A DNA stretch of 64,000 bases from a virus, in the IMG/VR virus record IMGVR_UViG_3300031688_000009, positions 1 to 64,000 of that record; one strand, written 5' to 3'. Shown piece by piece: positions 15,903 to 23,249 of the stretch. Below the pieces are notes generated by a model. It had not been told where the DNA came from. It searched no databases and saw only the letters and a program-made list of their open reading frames with translations. The translations under genes and the position numbers were made by a program. Each line of letters opens with the position of its first letter. The stretch's first letter is position 1.

Positions 15903-17006
15903 TTATATTGCCGTAAATGGTCCTGTGAAAGGTCTATATTGTAATGTCTTATTTAAGTTTTCAGCTTCACTAGCTCTTCTTTCTAACATTTTGTCAGGTC
16001 TTAATCTCTCTAACCGTAATTGTAGTTCTTCGACTAATTTAGACTTTTCATCTTTACCCTCAGTTAAAAGAGAATCATATTCTAATGAAAGTTCCGAGTC
16101 TGGAGTCTTTAAGTTACCACCAAATTTACCTCTAACTCTACCTAACGATTCCTTACAGGTCGCTATGAAATATTTTCTAACCCAATTCTGTGCTGGCTTA
16201 TTGATTGATTCCCATGTTAATTCTTCGGTCTCGACATCAGACGGTAGTTTAACTACGTCAGGATTATCTGCCATACATTTCACTCTATCCTCGGTATTAT
16301 AATACCAATACCATACTTTATCTCTATTCAATGATTGAGACCCAAAATCGAACTTACCTCCAGGAACATTCATTAAATGAATATATTTTCCACCATCAGG
16401 TGCTGCGGTTACTCGATAAGTTAGGTCACCACCGATTATCCTATTTTTTAAATTTCTATCTTGGAGTCTTAGTAATATGTCGAATGCTGGCATCATATGC
16501 ATACCACCCTGAATTCCCATTTGAGTGAATCCACCTCCACCTCCCATACCACCACCGGCCATACCACTACCCATGAATGGGTCGATTAATGACTCGTTAA
16601 GTTCTGCTCGGTTAAACCATAATAATTCGTTAAGTTCCCTACCTTTTGGTATGTGATACATCTGTTGCCCTGACACCAATTCAATATAATCTTTCTCTAA
16701 GACCCAATCACCACCTGTTTGTAGTCCCACGATTTTAGAGTACGCGTATGTGAATTGAGTTTCGTAATCCACACTTCTAGTTGTGAATGCTCTGGCTAGT
16801 GATTCTTCGTCAACGTTAAGTCCGTTTAGGGAGGTCCATTGAGATTCGATTAACCAATCCTGTATGTATTGTTCGTACTCACTCAACGATAATTCAAGTA
16901 ATGAGCCCATTTGGTCCTCATCTAATTCAACTGACCGAATAGGAGCGCCTAAGAGGTGTAATACCTGCTTATAAAGTTTTGCCTTATTTTTAGTGTTAAT
17001 ACTCAT
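15903..17006 (-). CDS. Virion protein, possible neck protein
   Basis: 367 residues. The N-terminal half is helical, with LYKQVLHLLGAPIRSVELDE and EYEQYIQDWLIESQW, then ETQFTYAYSKIVGLQ. A Gly/Met-rich loop (GSGMAGGGMGGGGGF, about residues 146-160) separates it from a beta-rich part with GGKYIHLMNVPGGKFDFGS. The last 80 residues are charged helices. The organisation suggests a head-tail connection or neck protein of the T4 gp13 kind, but I cannot confirm this from memory of the family. A TATTTAT motif lies 14 nt upstream, so it is a late gene. It is transcribed toward the polB terminator. Confidence 0.6.
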   Translation of the reverse strand: MSINTKNKAKLYKQVLHLLGAPIRSVELDEDQMGSLLELSLSEYEQYIQDWLIESQWTSLNGLNVDEESLARAFTTRSVDYETQFTYAYSKIVGLQTGGDWVLEKDYIELVSGQQMYHIPKGRELNELLWFNRAELNESLIDPFMGSGMAGGGMGGGGGFTQMGIQGGMHMMPAFDILLRLQDRNLKNRIIGGDLTYRVTAAPDGGKYIHLMNVPGGKFDFGSQSLNRDKVWYWYYNTEDRVKCMADNPDVVKLPSDVETEELTWESINKPAQNWVRKYFIATCKESLGRVRGKFGGNLKTPDSELSLEYDSLLTEGKDEKSKLVEELQLRLERLRPDKMLERRASEAENLNKTLQYRPFTGPFTAI

Positions 17007-17020
17007 TGTGTATTTTATAT

Positions 17021-17027
17021 ATAAATA
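17021..17027 (-). promoter_or_regulatory. Late-promoter-like TATTTAT box
   Basis: Minus-strand sequence AAAGATATTTATATAT ends 14 nt before the ATG at 17006. It matches the motif found before other structural genes. Confidence 0.6.
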
Positions 17028-17035
17028 TCTTTGTT

Positions 17036-17863
17036 TTAAATAAACTTTAAAATGTTACGGATTATATCTAAGTCTTCATTTAAAAGGTCATTTCCTCTTT
17101 GCCATTTTATTCCCGTATTAAGAATTAAATATGAACCATTTTTTTGTAATTTACATTTTTTTGAATCGGCTAAAATAATTTTTGACCCATTCACAAACGC
17201 AATGAAATTCGTACTATATCCTTTTATATTACCCTTTCCGATTCCATCAATGAAATGTCCGATTCTACCTTCAGATATCCCCGAAAATGGTTTTACTTGT
17301 ATTGTGTAAGTTGGTATTGTAATTACGTTTTGATAAGCGACTACATCTACCCCGTCACTCATATCTATCCCTACTCCGTCACCACCCACTTTCTCAATGG
17401 TTAGACCATTAAATATTGGGCAACCATCTAATAATTCCACCGATTTGGTTTCAGTTTCTTCACCTTTACTTACGGTATTAGTTATAATTGGTACTACAAA
17501 CCTTAAATAAAGTTCCCCGTCCTCAGAAAATAAAGAATCAATGTCCTTAATCACCAACGACTTTAAATCCTCTATAAGTTTAAGGGAAGGATTATTTGGG
17601 TCTAAATCGTAGTACTCTATCAATCGAGCCCATAACTTAATATTGGTGTTAATCCTGTTAATTATTCCATGCCACTTCCCATCGATAGTGGTTGCCCCCT
17701 CATACCTCTTGTCGTTAAATATGGTTCTACTTAACGGTCGGTACGTATCCATTACGATACCCCATATGAATTTTTTCCACTCACCATTAAGTACTATCTC
17801 AGATGCCCTATTCCAATATGACGATTCTGACGACTCGTTAATTAATATTTTTAATCTTCCCAT
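17036..17863 (-). CDS. Hypothetical protein with head-targeting-like N-terminus
   Basis: 275 residues. It begins MGRLKILINE followed by SSESS, a basic/hydrophobic leader ending in INE/S, close to the (L/I)xE cleavage site of T4 prohead protease. The first half is helical (YWNRASEIVLNGEWKKFIWG, residues about 16-35). The second half is beta-rich with GKGNIKGYSTNFIAFVNGSK and ends in NEDLDIIRNILKFI. No enzymatic motif was recognised. A late-type TATTTAT motif lies 14 nt upstream, and the gene runs into the 17006 promoter region with a 29-nt gap. A packaged internal protein is possible. Confidence 0.6.
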   Translation of the reverse strand: MGRLKILINESSESSYWNRASEIVLNGEWKKFIWGIVMDTYRPLSRTIFNDKRYEGATTIDGKWHGIINRINTNIKLWARLIEYYDLDPNNPSLKLIEDLKSLVIKDIDSLFSEDGELYLRFVVPIITNTVSKGEETETKSVELLDGCPIFNGLTIEKVGGDGVGIDMSDGVDVVAYQNVITIPTYTIQVKPFSGISEGRIGHFIDGIGKGNIKGYSTNFIAFVNGSKIILADSKKCKLQKNGSYLILNTGIKWQRGNDLLNEDLDIIRNILKFI

Positions 17864-17877
17864 GTGATTTCTTTTAT

Positions 17878-17884
17878 ATAAATA
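17878..17884 (-). promoter_or_regulatory. Late-promoter-like TATTTAT box
   Basis: Minus-strand AAAAGTATTTATATAA ends 14 nt before the ATG at 17863. It is back to back with the host-type promoter for the plus-strand gene at 17983. Confidence 0.6.
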
Positions 17885-17928
17885 CTTTTATAAGTGTAAA
17901 CAATTTTTAAAAAAAAGGTAGGTTTAAG

Positions 17929-17959
17929 TTTGTAGTGATGGGAATTTTTATTATCTTTG
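17929..17959 (+). promoter_or_regulatory. Bacteroidetes-type promoter for the zinc-finger gene
   Basis: TTTG (17929-17932), 19 nt, then TATCTTTG (17952-17959), a perfect TTTG-N19-TAnnTTTG match. The ATG follows 23 nt later, after an A-rich leader. Confidence 0.75.
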
Positions 17960-17982
17960 TAGTGAACCTAAAATAGAAAATC

Positions 17983-18741
17983 ATGACAACATCCTCTTTC
18001 ATCTCAGAATACAACGGTAGTAACCCATTCTTAAATTCAGTTAAAAACGGTTACGCAAAGTACGGACGTTTAACTTCGGCACAAGTAATCGCCGTTGATA
18101 AAATCAGAAATGGTATGAAGGAAAAGGTTAAGTCTATGGCGCCAATCGAGGTTCGTGAGAACATCAAACAAATAATGGATTATAAAGGAACTAATAAGTT
18201 CATATCTGACCTTCAGTCTAAATATGATAAATATGGTCGTCTAACTGAAAAACAAATCGACGCTGGGTTAATGGCGATTAATAGAAAGGTTCAGAATAAA
18301 ATGGTAGAGCCGATGACATTAACAGGTAAAAACACTATACGTATTCGTCAGTATATTGCTCGTCAAATCAAAGAGGAGAAAGATTTAAAATTCCTACCGA
18401 TTCAAGTTGATGTTACTCACCTAATCGGAGCGTCTCGTAAAGCGATACACCTTAGAGGTAAATTATCTACAGTAGTTGGGGTTGAATGTCGTTGTTGTGG
18501 AAGAGCGTTGTCAGATAAACTGTCAATGGCTTCAGGGATGGGTAAAACTTGTGCAACTAACACCGGATTGAAATATCTAAAGGACGAGTCTGACGTGGTG
18601 AGATTTAATGTGGACTTAGCTAAGAGAGTCGAAGAAATTGGTTCTTTCGACTTTTGGATTCCTAAATCTCAAGTCCAAGAATGGGAAGGTCTTTATTCTA
18701 TTGTTCTTAAATCTCAATTTAAGACTTATGTTACTCAGTAA
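17983..18741 (+). CDS. DUF6011-like zinc-binding protein
   Basis: 252 residues. The N-terminal half contains two related helical segments ending in AKYGRLTSAQV (about residues 25-36) and DKYGRLTEKQID (about 85-96). This motif is frequent in phage and plasmid proteins near Cys-rich domains. The C-terminal domain has VECRCCGRALSDKLSMASGM followed by GKTCA (about residues 167-190), a C-xx-C...C finger of the DUF6011 type, with GMGKTCA as the usual GxGpxCA turn. Nucleic-acid binding is plausible but unproven. It has a clear host-type promoter and so is probably early or middle. It overlaps the convergent gene by 11 nt. Confidence 0.65.
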   Translation: MTTSSFISEYNGSNPFLNSVKNGYAKYGRLTSAQVIAVDKIRNGMKEKVKSMAPIEVRENIKQIMDYKGTNKFISDLQSKYDKYGRLTEKQIDAGLMAINRKVQNKMVEPMTLTGKNTIRIRQYIARQIKEEKDLKFLPIQVDVTHLIGASRKAIHLRGKLSTVVGVECRCCGRALSDKLSMASGMGKTCATNTGLKYLKDESDVVRFNVDLAKRVEEIGSFDFWIPKSQVQEWEGLYSIVLKSQFKTYVTQ

Positions 18742-19342
18742 TTGTAATGATGATTTGGTTCCCTTCTTTAATAATCTTATGATTAGAAGGGATTAGGTCC
18801 GAGTAGTATTTTAAGTAAAAATCCACAGTCTCATTACTTTCCTTAATTAGGGTCGTCTCCTCCAATGGACTAATTATTGGATTAATCTGATAATCAATAT
18901 CGTCAGATTCGTAATTCCTAAAATCCCTATCGGTCATATCTAACTCATTGTACGTTCCCTCATCAGTAATACCTTTTGCGACATCATACTCAGTGTATCC
19001 ATATATTTGACCCTCATACGTGTCGACACCGTAACCACTCCATGATACGGTAACCTCAACATCAAACGCCTTTTCGACAGGGTTTCGGTTAAAGGATTCG
19101 TCATCATAATTGGTAGTCTTCGAGGTTTGAAAAGCCCCCATAATTTTATCCATTAATTCACCGTCTTTCCAACTTAACCCAGAACTATGTAATAACTTCG
19201 TTATCATTCCCAATTGTCTATCGTCAGAATAGTCGAATTCTGTAACGCCACGACTCATTAGATAAACAGAAACCATTTTAGTTAATTTCTGAAACCTAAG
19301 GTTATCCACCTCTTCTTTAATCGTTTGTCTAAGTTTTCCCAT
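18731..19342 (-). CDS. Hypothetical protein with head-targeting-like N-terminus
   Basis: 203 residues. It starts MGKLRQTIKE then EVDN, a short basic leader ending in IKE/E like the other (L/I)xE N-termini in this window. Residues 12-75 are helical, residues about 90-150 are acidic with Tyr/Gly-rich strands (VEVTVSWSGYGVDTYEGQIYG), and the end is KIIKEGNQIIITITE. No family was recognised. A variant box, TATTTAC, lies 4 nt upstream of the ATG. Its 3' end overlaps the convergent zinc-finger gene by 11 nt. Confidence 0.6.
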   Translation of the reverse strand: MGKLRQTIKEEVDNLRFQKLTKMVSVYLMSRGVTEFDYSDDRQLGMITKLLHSSGLSWKDGELMDKIMGAFQTSKTTNYDDESFNRNPVEKAFDVEVTVSWSGYGVDTYEGQIYGYTEYDVAKGITDEGTYNELDMTDRDFRNYESDDIDYQINPIISPLEETTLIKESNETVDFYLKYYSDLIPSNHKIIKEGNQIIITITE

Positions 19343-19346
19343 ATTA

Positions 19347-19353
19347 GTAAATA
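19347..19353 (-). promoter_or_regulatory. Variant late-type box (TATTTAC)
   Basis: Minus-strand ATGAGTATTTACTAAT ends 4 nt before the ATG at 19342. It has one mismatch to TATTTAT, and it also lies just after the SNF2 gene stop. Confidence 0.35.
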
Positions 19354-19357
19354 CTCA

Positions 19358-21112
19358 TTACTTATCGTTTTTCATAACTTTTAATAGGTCACTCATTAAT
19401 GAAGAAGACATATCATCAGTTTCATTATCCCCCATTACCGTTTCAATCACATTTTTCTTTCTCTGCAGTATGTCATATATAATCATTTCAATGGTATTTT
19501 CAAATACCGGATAGAAAACGGATACATTGGATTTTTGTCCGTAACGATATGCCCTATCTTCTGCTTGTGCGTGGTCTGAAGGTACGAATGATAGGTCATT
19601 AAAAATTACTACCTCAGCAGCGGTTAACGTAATCCCAACACCAGCAGCTTTAATATTACCAACAAAAACCGTAGTCTTATCGTCGTTCTGAAACTTATCT
19701 ACGGACTCTTGTCTCTTTTGTTTAGACATTCTACCATCTAAAGTTACGGAACGTTTATTATATTTCCACGCTATTTCCTCTAGCGTCGCAGTAAAATTGG
19801 TAAAAACAATCACTTTCTTTCCTTGGTCAAGAGCTAAGTCAATAAGTTCATAGGTGGAGTTTAATTTAGACTCGGCAACAATTTGTCGTGCCATCATTAA
19901 CTTAGAAAGTCTAAGAGCTAACGACTTCTTTGAATCTGGGTTTGTCTCCCATTCTATATATGCCCCGATTTCTCGTTGATATTCTTTAGACTGTAGGCTT
20001 AAGTAGATTGGTGTTATAATTTTTTCAGGTAAGTCTAAGATGTCATCTTTTAACCTACGAAGTACGTGTGGCTTAATTCTATCCCTTAATTCTTCTAAAT
20101 TAGATGCTCCATTTACGTTCCACACCCTACGATGTCCCGCCATAAACTGATACCCATCACAATAACGTTTTACGTATCCGGCCCAATTAATAGTTAATGG
20201 TGAACCCACTATATGTAATAGGTTAAAGTAGTTAATCGGTCTAGATGTCATTGGGGTTCCGGTTAATAACCATACTTTACCCACCTGACCAACTAAGTGA
20301 TTAACCAATTGTGTTCGTTTTGCTTGTTTGTTAGATATATAATGAGCTTCGTCTATTAGTATTAAATCAAACCCCTCATCAAGGAATTTAGACTTTATTT
20401 CGTCGTCGCTCTTTTTAGGTATTGCATGGAAGTTTTTAATGATGTCGTAGTTTATAACTACAAACTTACCATCGTCCCATTTCTTACCTTCCACTATCCC
20501 AACAGTTTCTTCCGTATACATCTGAATTTCTCGTTTCCAATTGATTTTTAAAGATGCGGGACAAATAACTAATATTTTTTGAGCCCCACTCTCAATTGCT
20601 GCTATTACCGCTGAGGTTGTCTTACCTAACCCCATGTCGTCAGCTAATATATATTTATCATTACCCAAAAGTTTAACTATTGCCTCTTTTTGGTGTTCCA
20701 TTGGTGGTCTATGGTCGTAAGGGCTCCAATCAACCTCAACAACCCGCTCATTACTGGAAATGATATGGGACTTTGGAACCCATATAAATTCCATAGGGGA
20801 CTTTTCTATTATTTTACCATAAATATGATACGCTTTATCGGTTTGTGCTAATAATTTTTCGATATATATTTGAGGTGGAGAGTTTGGTAATAACCTTTCC
20901 TCTCTTAATTTTTCCCCAAAATACGGGTCTATGTCAACCCATTTACGAGCAACCTTAGGGGTTTCCGTATGGTTCTTTATTATGTATTCTGCTTGTGAGC
21001 GCGAAGTTTTATATCCTTTAGTAAAGAAAAGTTTCTCTTTACAGGATAAGATGTAGTTATTACCACCTTCGTAAGTTTTTAGGATTTCAATTGCCTTTTG
21101 TTCTGGAATCAT
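19358..21112 (-). CDS. SNF2-family helicase/ATPase
   Basis: 584 residues. A ~130-residue N-terminal region precedes the two-RecA-domain motor. Walker A is LADDMGLGKTTSAV (about 155), DEAH is in LILIDEAHYIS (about 254), and motif III is WLLTGTPMTSR. In the C-terminal lobe are KVIVFTNFTATLE, GNIKAAGVGITLTAA and the arginine-finger region EDRAYRYGQKSNV. SNF2 proteins translocate on duplex DNA. Phage members may act in fork remodelling, as T4 UvsW does, though they belong to a different subfamily. The N-terminal region resembles the substrate-recognition parts of annealing helicases only loosely. No late-type box is near the start in this orientation. Confidence 0.9.
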   Translation of the reverse strand: MIPEQKAIEILKTYEGGNNYILSCKEKLFFTKGYKTSRSQAEYIIKNHTETPKVARKWVDIDPYFGEKLREERLLPNSPPQIYIEKLLAQTDKAYHIYGKIIEKSPMEFIWVPKSHIISSNERVVEVDWSPYDHRPPMEHQKEAIVKLLGNDKYILADDMGLGKTTSAVIAAIESGAQKILVICPASLKINWKREIQMYTEETVGIVEGKKWDDGKFVVINYDIIKNFHAIPKKSDDEIKSKFLDEGFDLILIDEAHYISNKQAKRTQLVNHLVGQVGKVWLLTGTPMTSRPINYFNLLHIVGSPLTINWAGYVKRYCDGYQFMAGHRRVWNVNGASNLEELRDRIKPHVLRRLKDDILDLPEKIITPIYLSLQSKEYQREIGAYIEWETNPDSKKSLALRLSKLMMARQIVAESKLNSTYELIDLALDQGKKVIVFTNFTATLEEIAWKYNKRSVTLDGRMSKQKRQESVDKFQNDDKTTVFVGNIKAAGVGITLTAAEVVIFNDLSFVPSDHAQAEDRAYRYGQKSNVSVFYPVFENTIEMIIYDILQRKKNVIETVMGDNETDDMSSSLMSDLLKVMKNDK

Positions 21113-21165
21113 AAACGCATATTATGTTATAAAAGATAAAGCTTAGAATAAACATAATCAATAGA

Positions 21166-21172
21166 TATTTAT
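21166..21172 (+). promoter_or_regulatory. Late-promoter-like TATTTAT box
   Basis: TAGATATTTATTATT is followed by ATG with only 4 nt after the core. If this is the -10 element the transcript would be essentially leaderless. Confidence 0.55.
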
Positions 21173-21176
21173 TATT

Positions 21177-21689
21177 ATGGGTAAAAAGAAACAACCGATA
21201 AACAGGATGAATAAGTTTTTTTCTTACGATGATTTCGATTTGGAGTTGTCGATGGGAGAGGAGTGGTTGCACGGTGACATGAATTTCACAATGGTGTTAT
21301 TCCGAGTTGATAAGAGTAAATCTGTCGACGACGTCTACGGGGAATCAGGTAAGGGTGAGATTAAATTCTTCCCACCAACCGAATTTAAAGGATATGTACA
21401 AATAGCCGGTCCTGATAATAAAACCTACTCAAACGGGTTAGGTCGTTATTTAGAGCCGGGTAATATGACCGTATCAATTTATAAACACCATTTGGAGGAA
21501 GAAGGAATTGATATTTCTTATGGTGATTACGTTGGTTATTACGAAACAGAAGATAAAGTACGTTATTATGAAGTCGCAAACGACGGGAAGGTAACGTCAG
21601 ATAATAAACACACATATGGAGGATTTAAAGCGTTCTATAGAACTATTTTATGTACACCAGTAAGTGAGGACCAATTTAAGGGAATGTAA
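21177..21689 (+). CDS. Neck-region virion protein, possibly gp14-like
   Basis: 170 residues, beta-rich after a short basic N-terminus (MGKKKQPINRMNKFF). Visible segments are DVYGESGKGEIKFFPPTEFK, SYGDYVGYYETEDKVRYYEV and the C-terminal YGGFKAFYRTILCTPV. The pattern of a YGD strand, then YEV, then a Phe/Tyr-rich final strand fits small head-completion and neck proteins. It lies 2 nt upstream of the gp15-like gene, the same relative position as T4 gp14 before gp15. This is the main argument; direct sequence similarity could not be checked. It is the first gene of the long plus-strand tail module. Confidence 0.6.
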   Translation: MGKKKQPINRMNKFFSYDDFDLELSMGEEWLHGDMNFTMVLFRVDKSKSVDDVYGESGKGEIKFFPPTEFKGYVQIAGPDNKTYSNGLGRYLEPGNMTVSIYKHHLEEEGIDISYGDYVGYYETEDKVRYYEVANDGKVTSDNKHTYGGFKAFYRTILCTPVSEDQFKGM

Positions 21690-21691
21690 TT

Positions 21692-22960
21692 ATGTCACTA
21701 CCAAAGAAAGTTAAAAAGGATATTAATGCATATCCAACGAAAACGTTATTAGATAGAAGACAGGAAATGTTAGAGCAGATAACGAATCAAGATACTAACC
21801 TTCCTGAGTCGGTAATGCACGAAGATTTGGATTTAGGTATGTTAGAATTCGTTAAAGAACACTTAACGTTCAATACCGATGGAAACCCAGTGAATTTTGT
21901 GGATAAGATTTTATCCTTACAAAGATGGGCTGAACTATCAAGTACGTGGGAGTTCACAGACAAAGAAGAAAAGATACAAATACCGTTTATTGTGGTGGTT
22001 AGAAAACCTGAAGTACCATATGGTTCAAATCCCGCTTTGATGTATACGATACCTGACAGACAAACATTCTTCTATAGAAAGGTTAGTACGTGGGACGGGA
22101 ATAGATTAGGTGCGGACATCTATAAAATACCTCAGCCAGTACCGGTGGATTTATCTTTCGAAGTTGTTGTGGTATGTAATAGAATGAGGGAACTTAACAG
22201 TTTTAATAAAAAAGTGATGCAGAAATTCTCATCAAGACAGGCGTATACTGTAGTCAAAGGTCATTATATTCCAATCGTATTATCATCAATCGCTGACCAA
22301 TCACAGATAGACGCAATTGAGGGTAGGAGGTTTTATCAACAAACATACTCATTCCAAATGCAAGGGTTCTTAATGGACGAAGAGGAGTTTGAGGTGGTAC
22401 CTGCGGTTGATAGACAAATGGTTATGATAGAATCAAGTTTTTCCCCATCTAAGGGTTCTGCGGTTAAAATAGAAAAAATAATTAAATCTAATATTGAGGT
22501 TGAGACCAACACCTTTGTTGGTGATGGTACAACAACAACATTTAAAGTTCAAAAGAAGATTAACACACTTTTCTATGTGGAGATAAATGGGTTAGTACAA
22601 AGATTAGGTGTCGATTATATACATAACGGAACTAGTTCTAATATTATTTTTCTTACTCCACCACCTAAAGATTCGGTTGTGAGGGTAACATATACATATG
22701 ATACTGATTTCACAACTAACGATAATAAGGTACTTACAGTGTCTAACCAGTCATTTGATTTTGATGATACAACATTAGAGTTTAATACGGACTTTCCGAT
22801 AGATAGTATCATACTTTTAGACGTTGGTGGATTACTACAACTTGAAGTCGACTACTATACATATGAAAAAGGCACAACTAAAATAGTGGTTAACGAGATA
22901 CCACCAATTCAAGGGTCTAATGGGGTTAAAATGTCCGTAGTATATCTTAGGACGATTTAA
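21692..22960 (+). CDS. Tail sheath terminator/stabiliser, gp15-like
   Basis: 422 residues. Residues about 150-235 follow T4 gp15: DLSFEVVVVCNRMRELNSFN, then a segment with HYIPIVLSSIADQSQIDAIE and RRFYQQTYSFQMQGFLM. T4 gp15 (272 residues) forms the hexameric ring capping the tail before head joining. This protein is longer: residues about 270-422 hold two tandem beta domains, each with a DG/DD-T-x-F strand, a (V)NGLxQ or GGLLQ turn and a DY strand (TFVGDGTTTTFKVQ... and SFDFDDTTLEFNTD...). Such repeats occur in other phage tail proteins as add-on decoration domains. The start is 2 nt after the upstream stop. Confidence 0.75.
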   Translation: MSLPKKVKKDINAYPTKTLLDRRQEMLEQITNQDTNLPESVMHEDLDLGMLEFVKEHLTFNTDGNPVNFVDKILSLQRWAELSSTWEFTDKEEKIQIPFIVVVRKPEVPYGSNPALMYTIPDRQTFFYRKVSTWDGNRLGADIYKIPQPVPVDLSFEVVVVCNRMRELNSFNKKVMQKFSSRQAYTVVKGHYIPIVLSSIADQSQIDAIEGRRFYQQTYSFQMQGFLMDEEEFEVVPAVDRQMVMIESSFSPSKGSAVKIEKIIKSNIEVETNTFVGDGTTTTFKVQKKINTLFYVEINGLVQRLGVDYIHNGTSSNIIFLTPPPKDSVVRVTYTYDTDFTTNDNKVLTVSNQSFDFDDTTLEFNTDFPIDSIILLDVGGLLQLEVDYYTYEKGTTKIVVNEIPPIQGSNGVKMSVVYLRTI

Positions 22961-23115
22961 CTCTCTCCGTAGATATCCGTCTTGGGTTTACAATTCTCCT
23001 CAATTAACCTCTCAACGTGATTAAACATCTTTAAACCCTCTTTATTACAATGGGTCTTAAGTAGTTTATGATGGTATTCTGATATCTTAATGTTTTTAAT
23101 TGGTTTATCGCTCAT
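22957..23115 (-). CDS. Small ribbon-helix-helix-like protein
   Basis: 52 residues from the ATG at 23115 (MSDKPIKNIKISEYHHK). An in-frame ATG at 23157 would add a Phe-rich 14-residue extension that looks non-coding. The sequence runs strand (IKNIKIS), helix (EYHHKLLKTHCNKEG), turn, helix (NHVERLIEENC), the order of small RHH-type DNA-binding proteins. It is the only minus-strand gene inside the 21-64 kb plus-strand block and converges on the gp15-like gene with a 4-nt overlap. A transcriptional repressor role is a reasonable inference, with no direct proof. It could be a spurious ORF. Confidence 0.5.
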   Translation of the reverse strand: MSDKPIKNIKISEYHHKLLKTHCNKEGLKMFNHVERLIEENCKPKTDIYGES

Positions 23116-23201
23116 AATATGTGGTATGAAAAAAGTATGAAAAAAAACATACATCATATAAATATAATATTTTTTAAAAAGTCTTTTGGGAAAAAGATAA
23201 A

Positions 23202-23208
23202 TATTTAT
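23202..23208 (+). promoter_or_regulatory. Late-promoter-like TATTTAT box before sheath
   Basis: TAAATATTTATAGTAG precedes the sheath start by 41 nt. The leader between them is very A-rich, as expected for a Bacteroidetes translation start. Confidence 0.6.
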
Positions 23209-23249
23209 AGTAGTAAAGAAATAAATTACATAAAAAAAAATATTTTATA

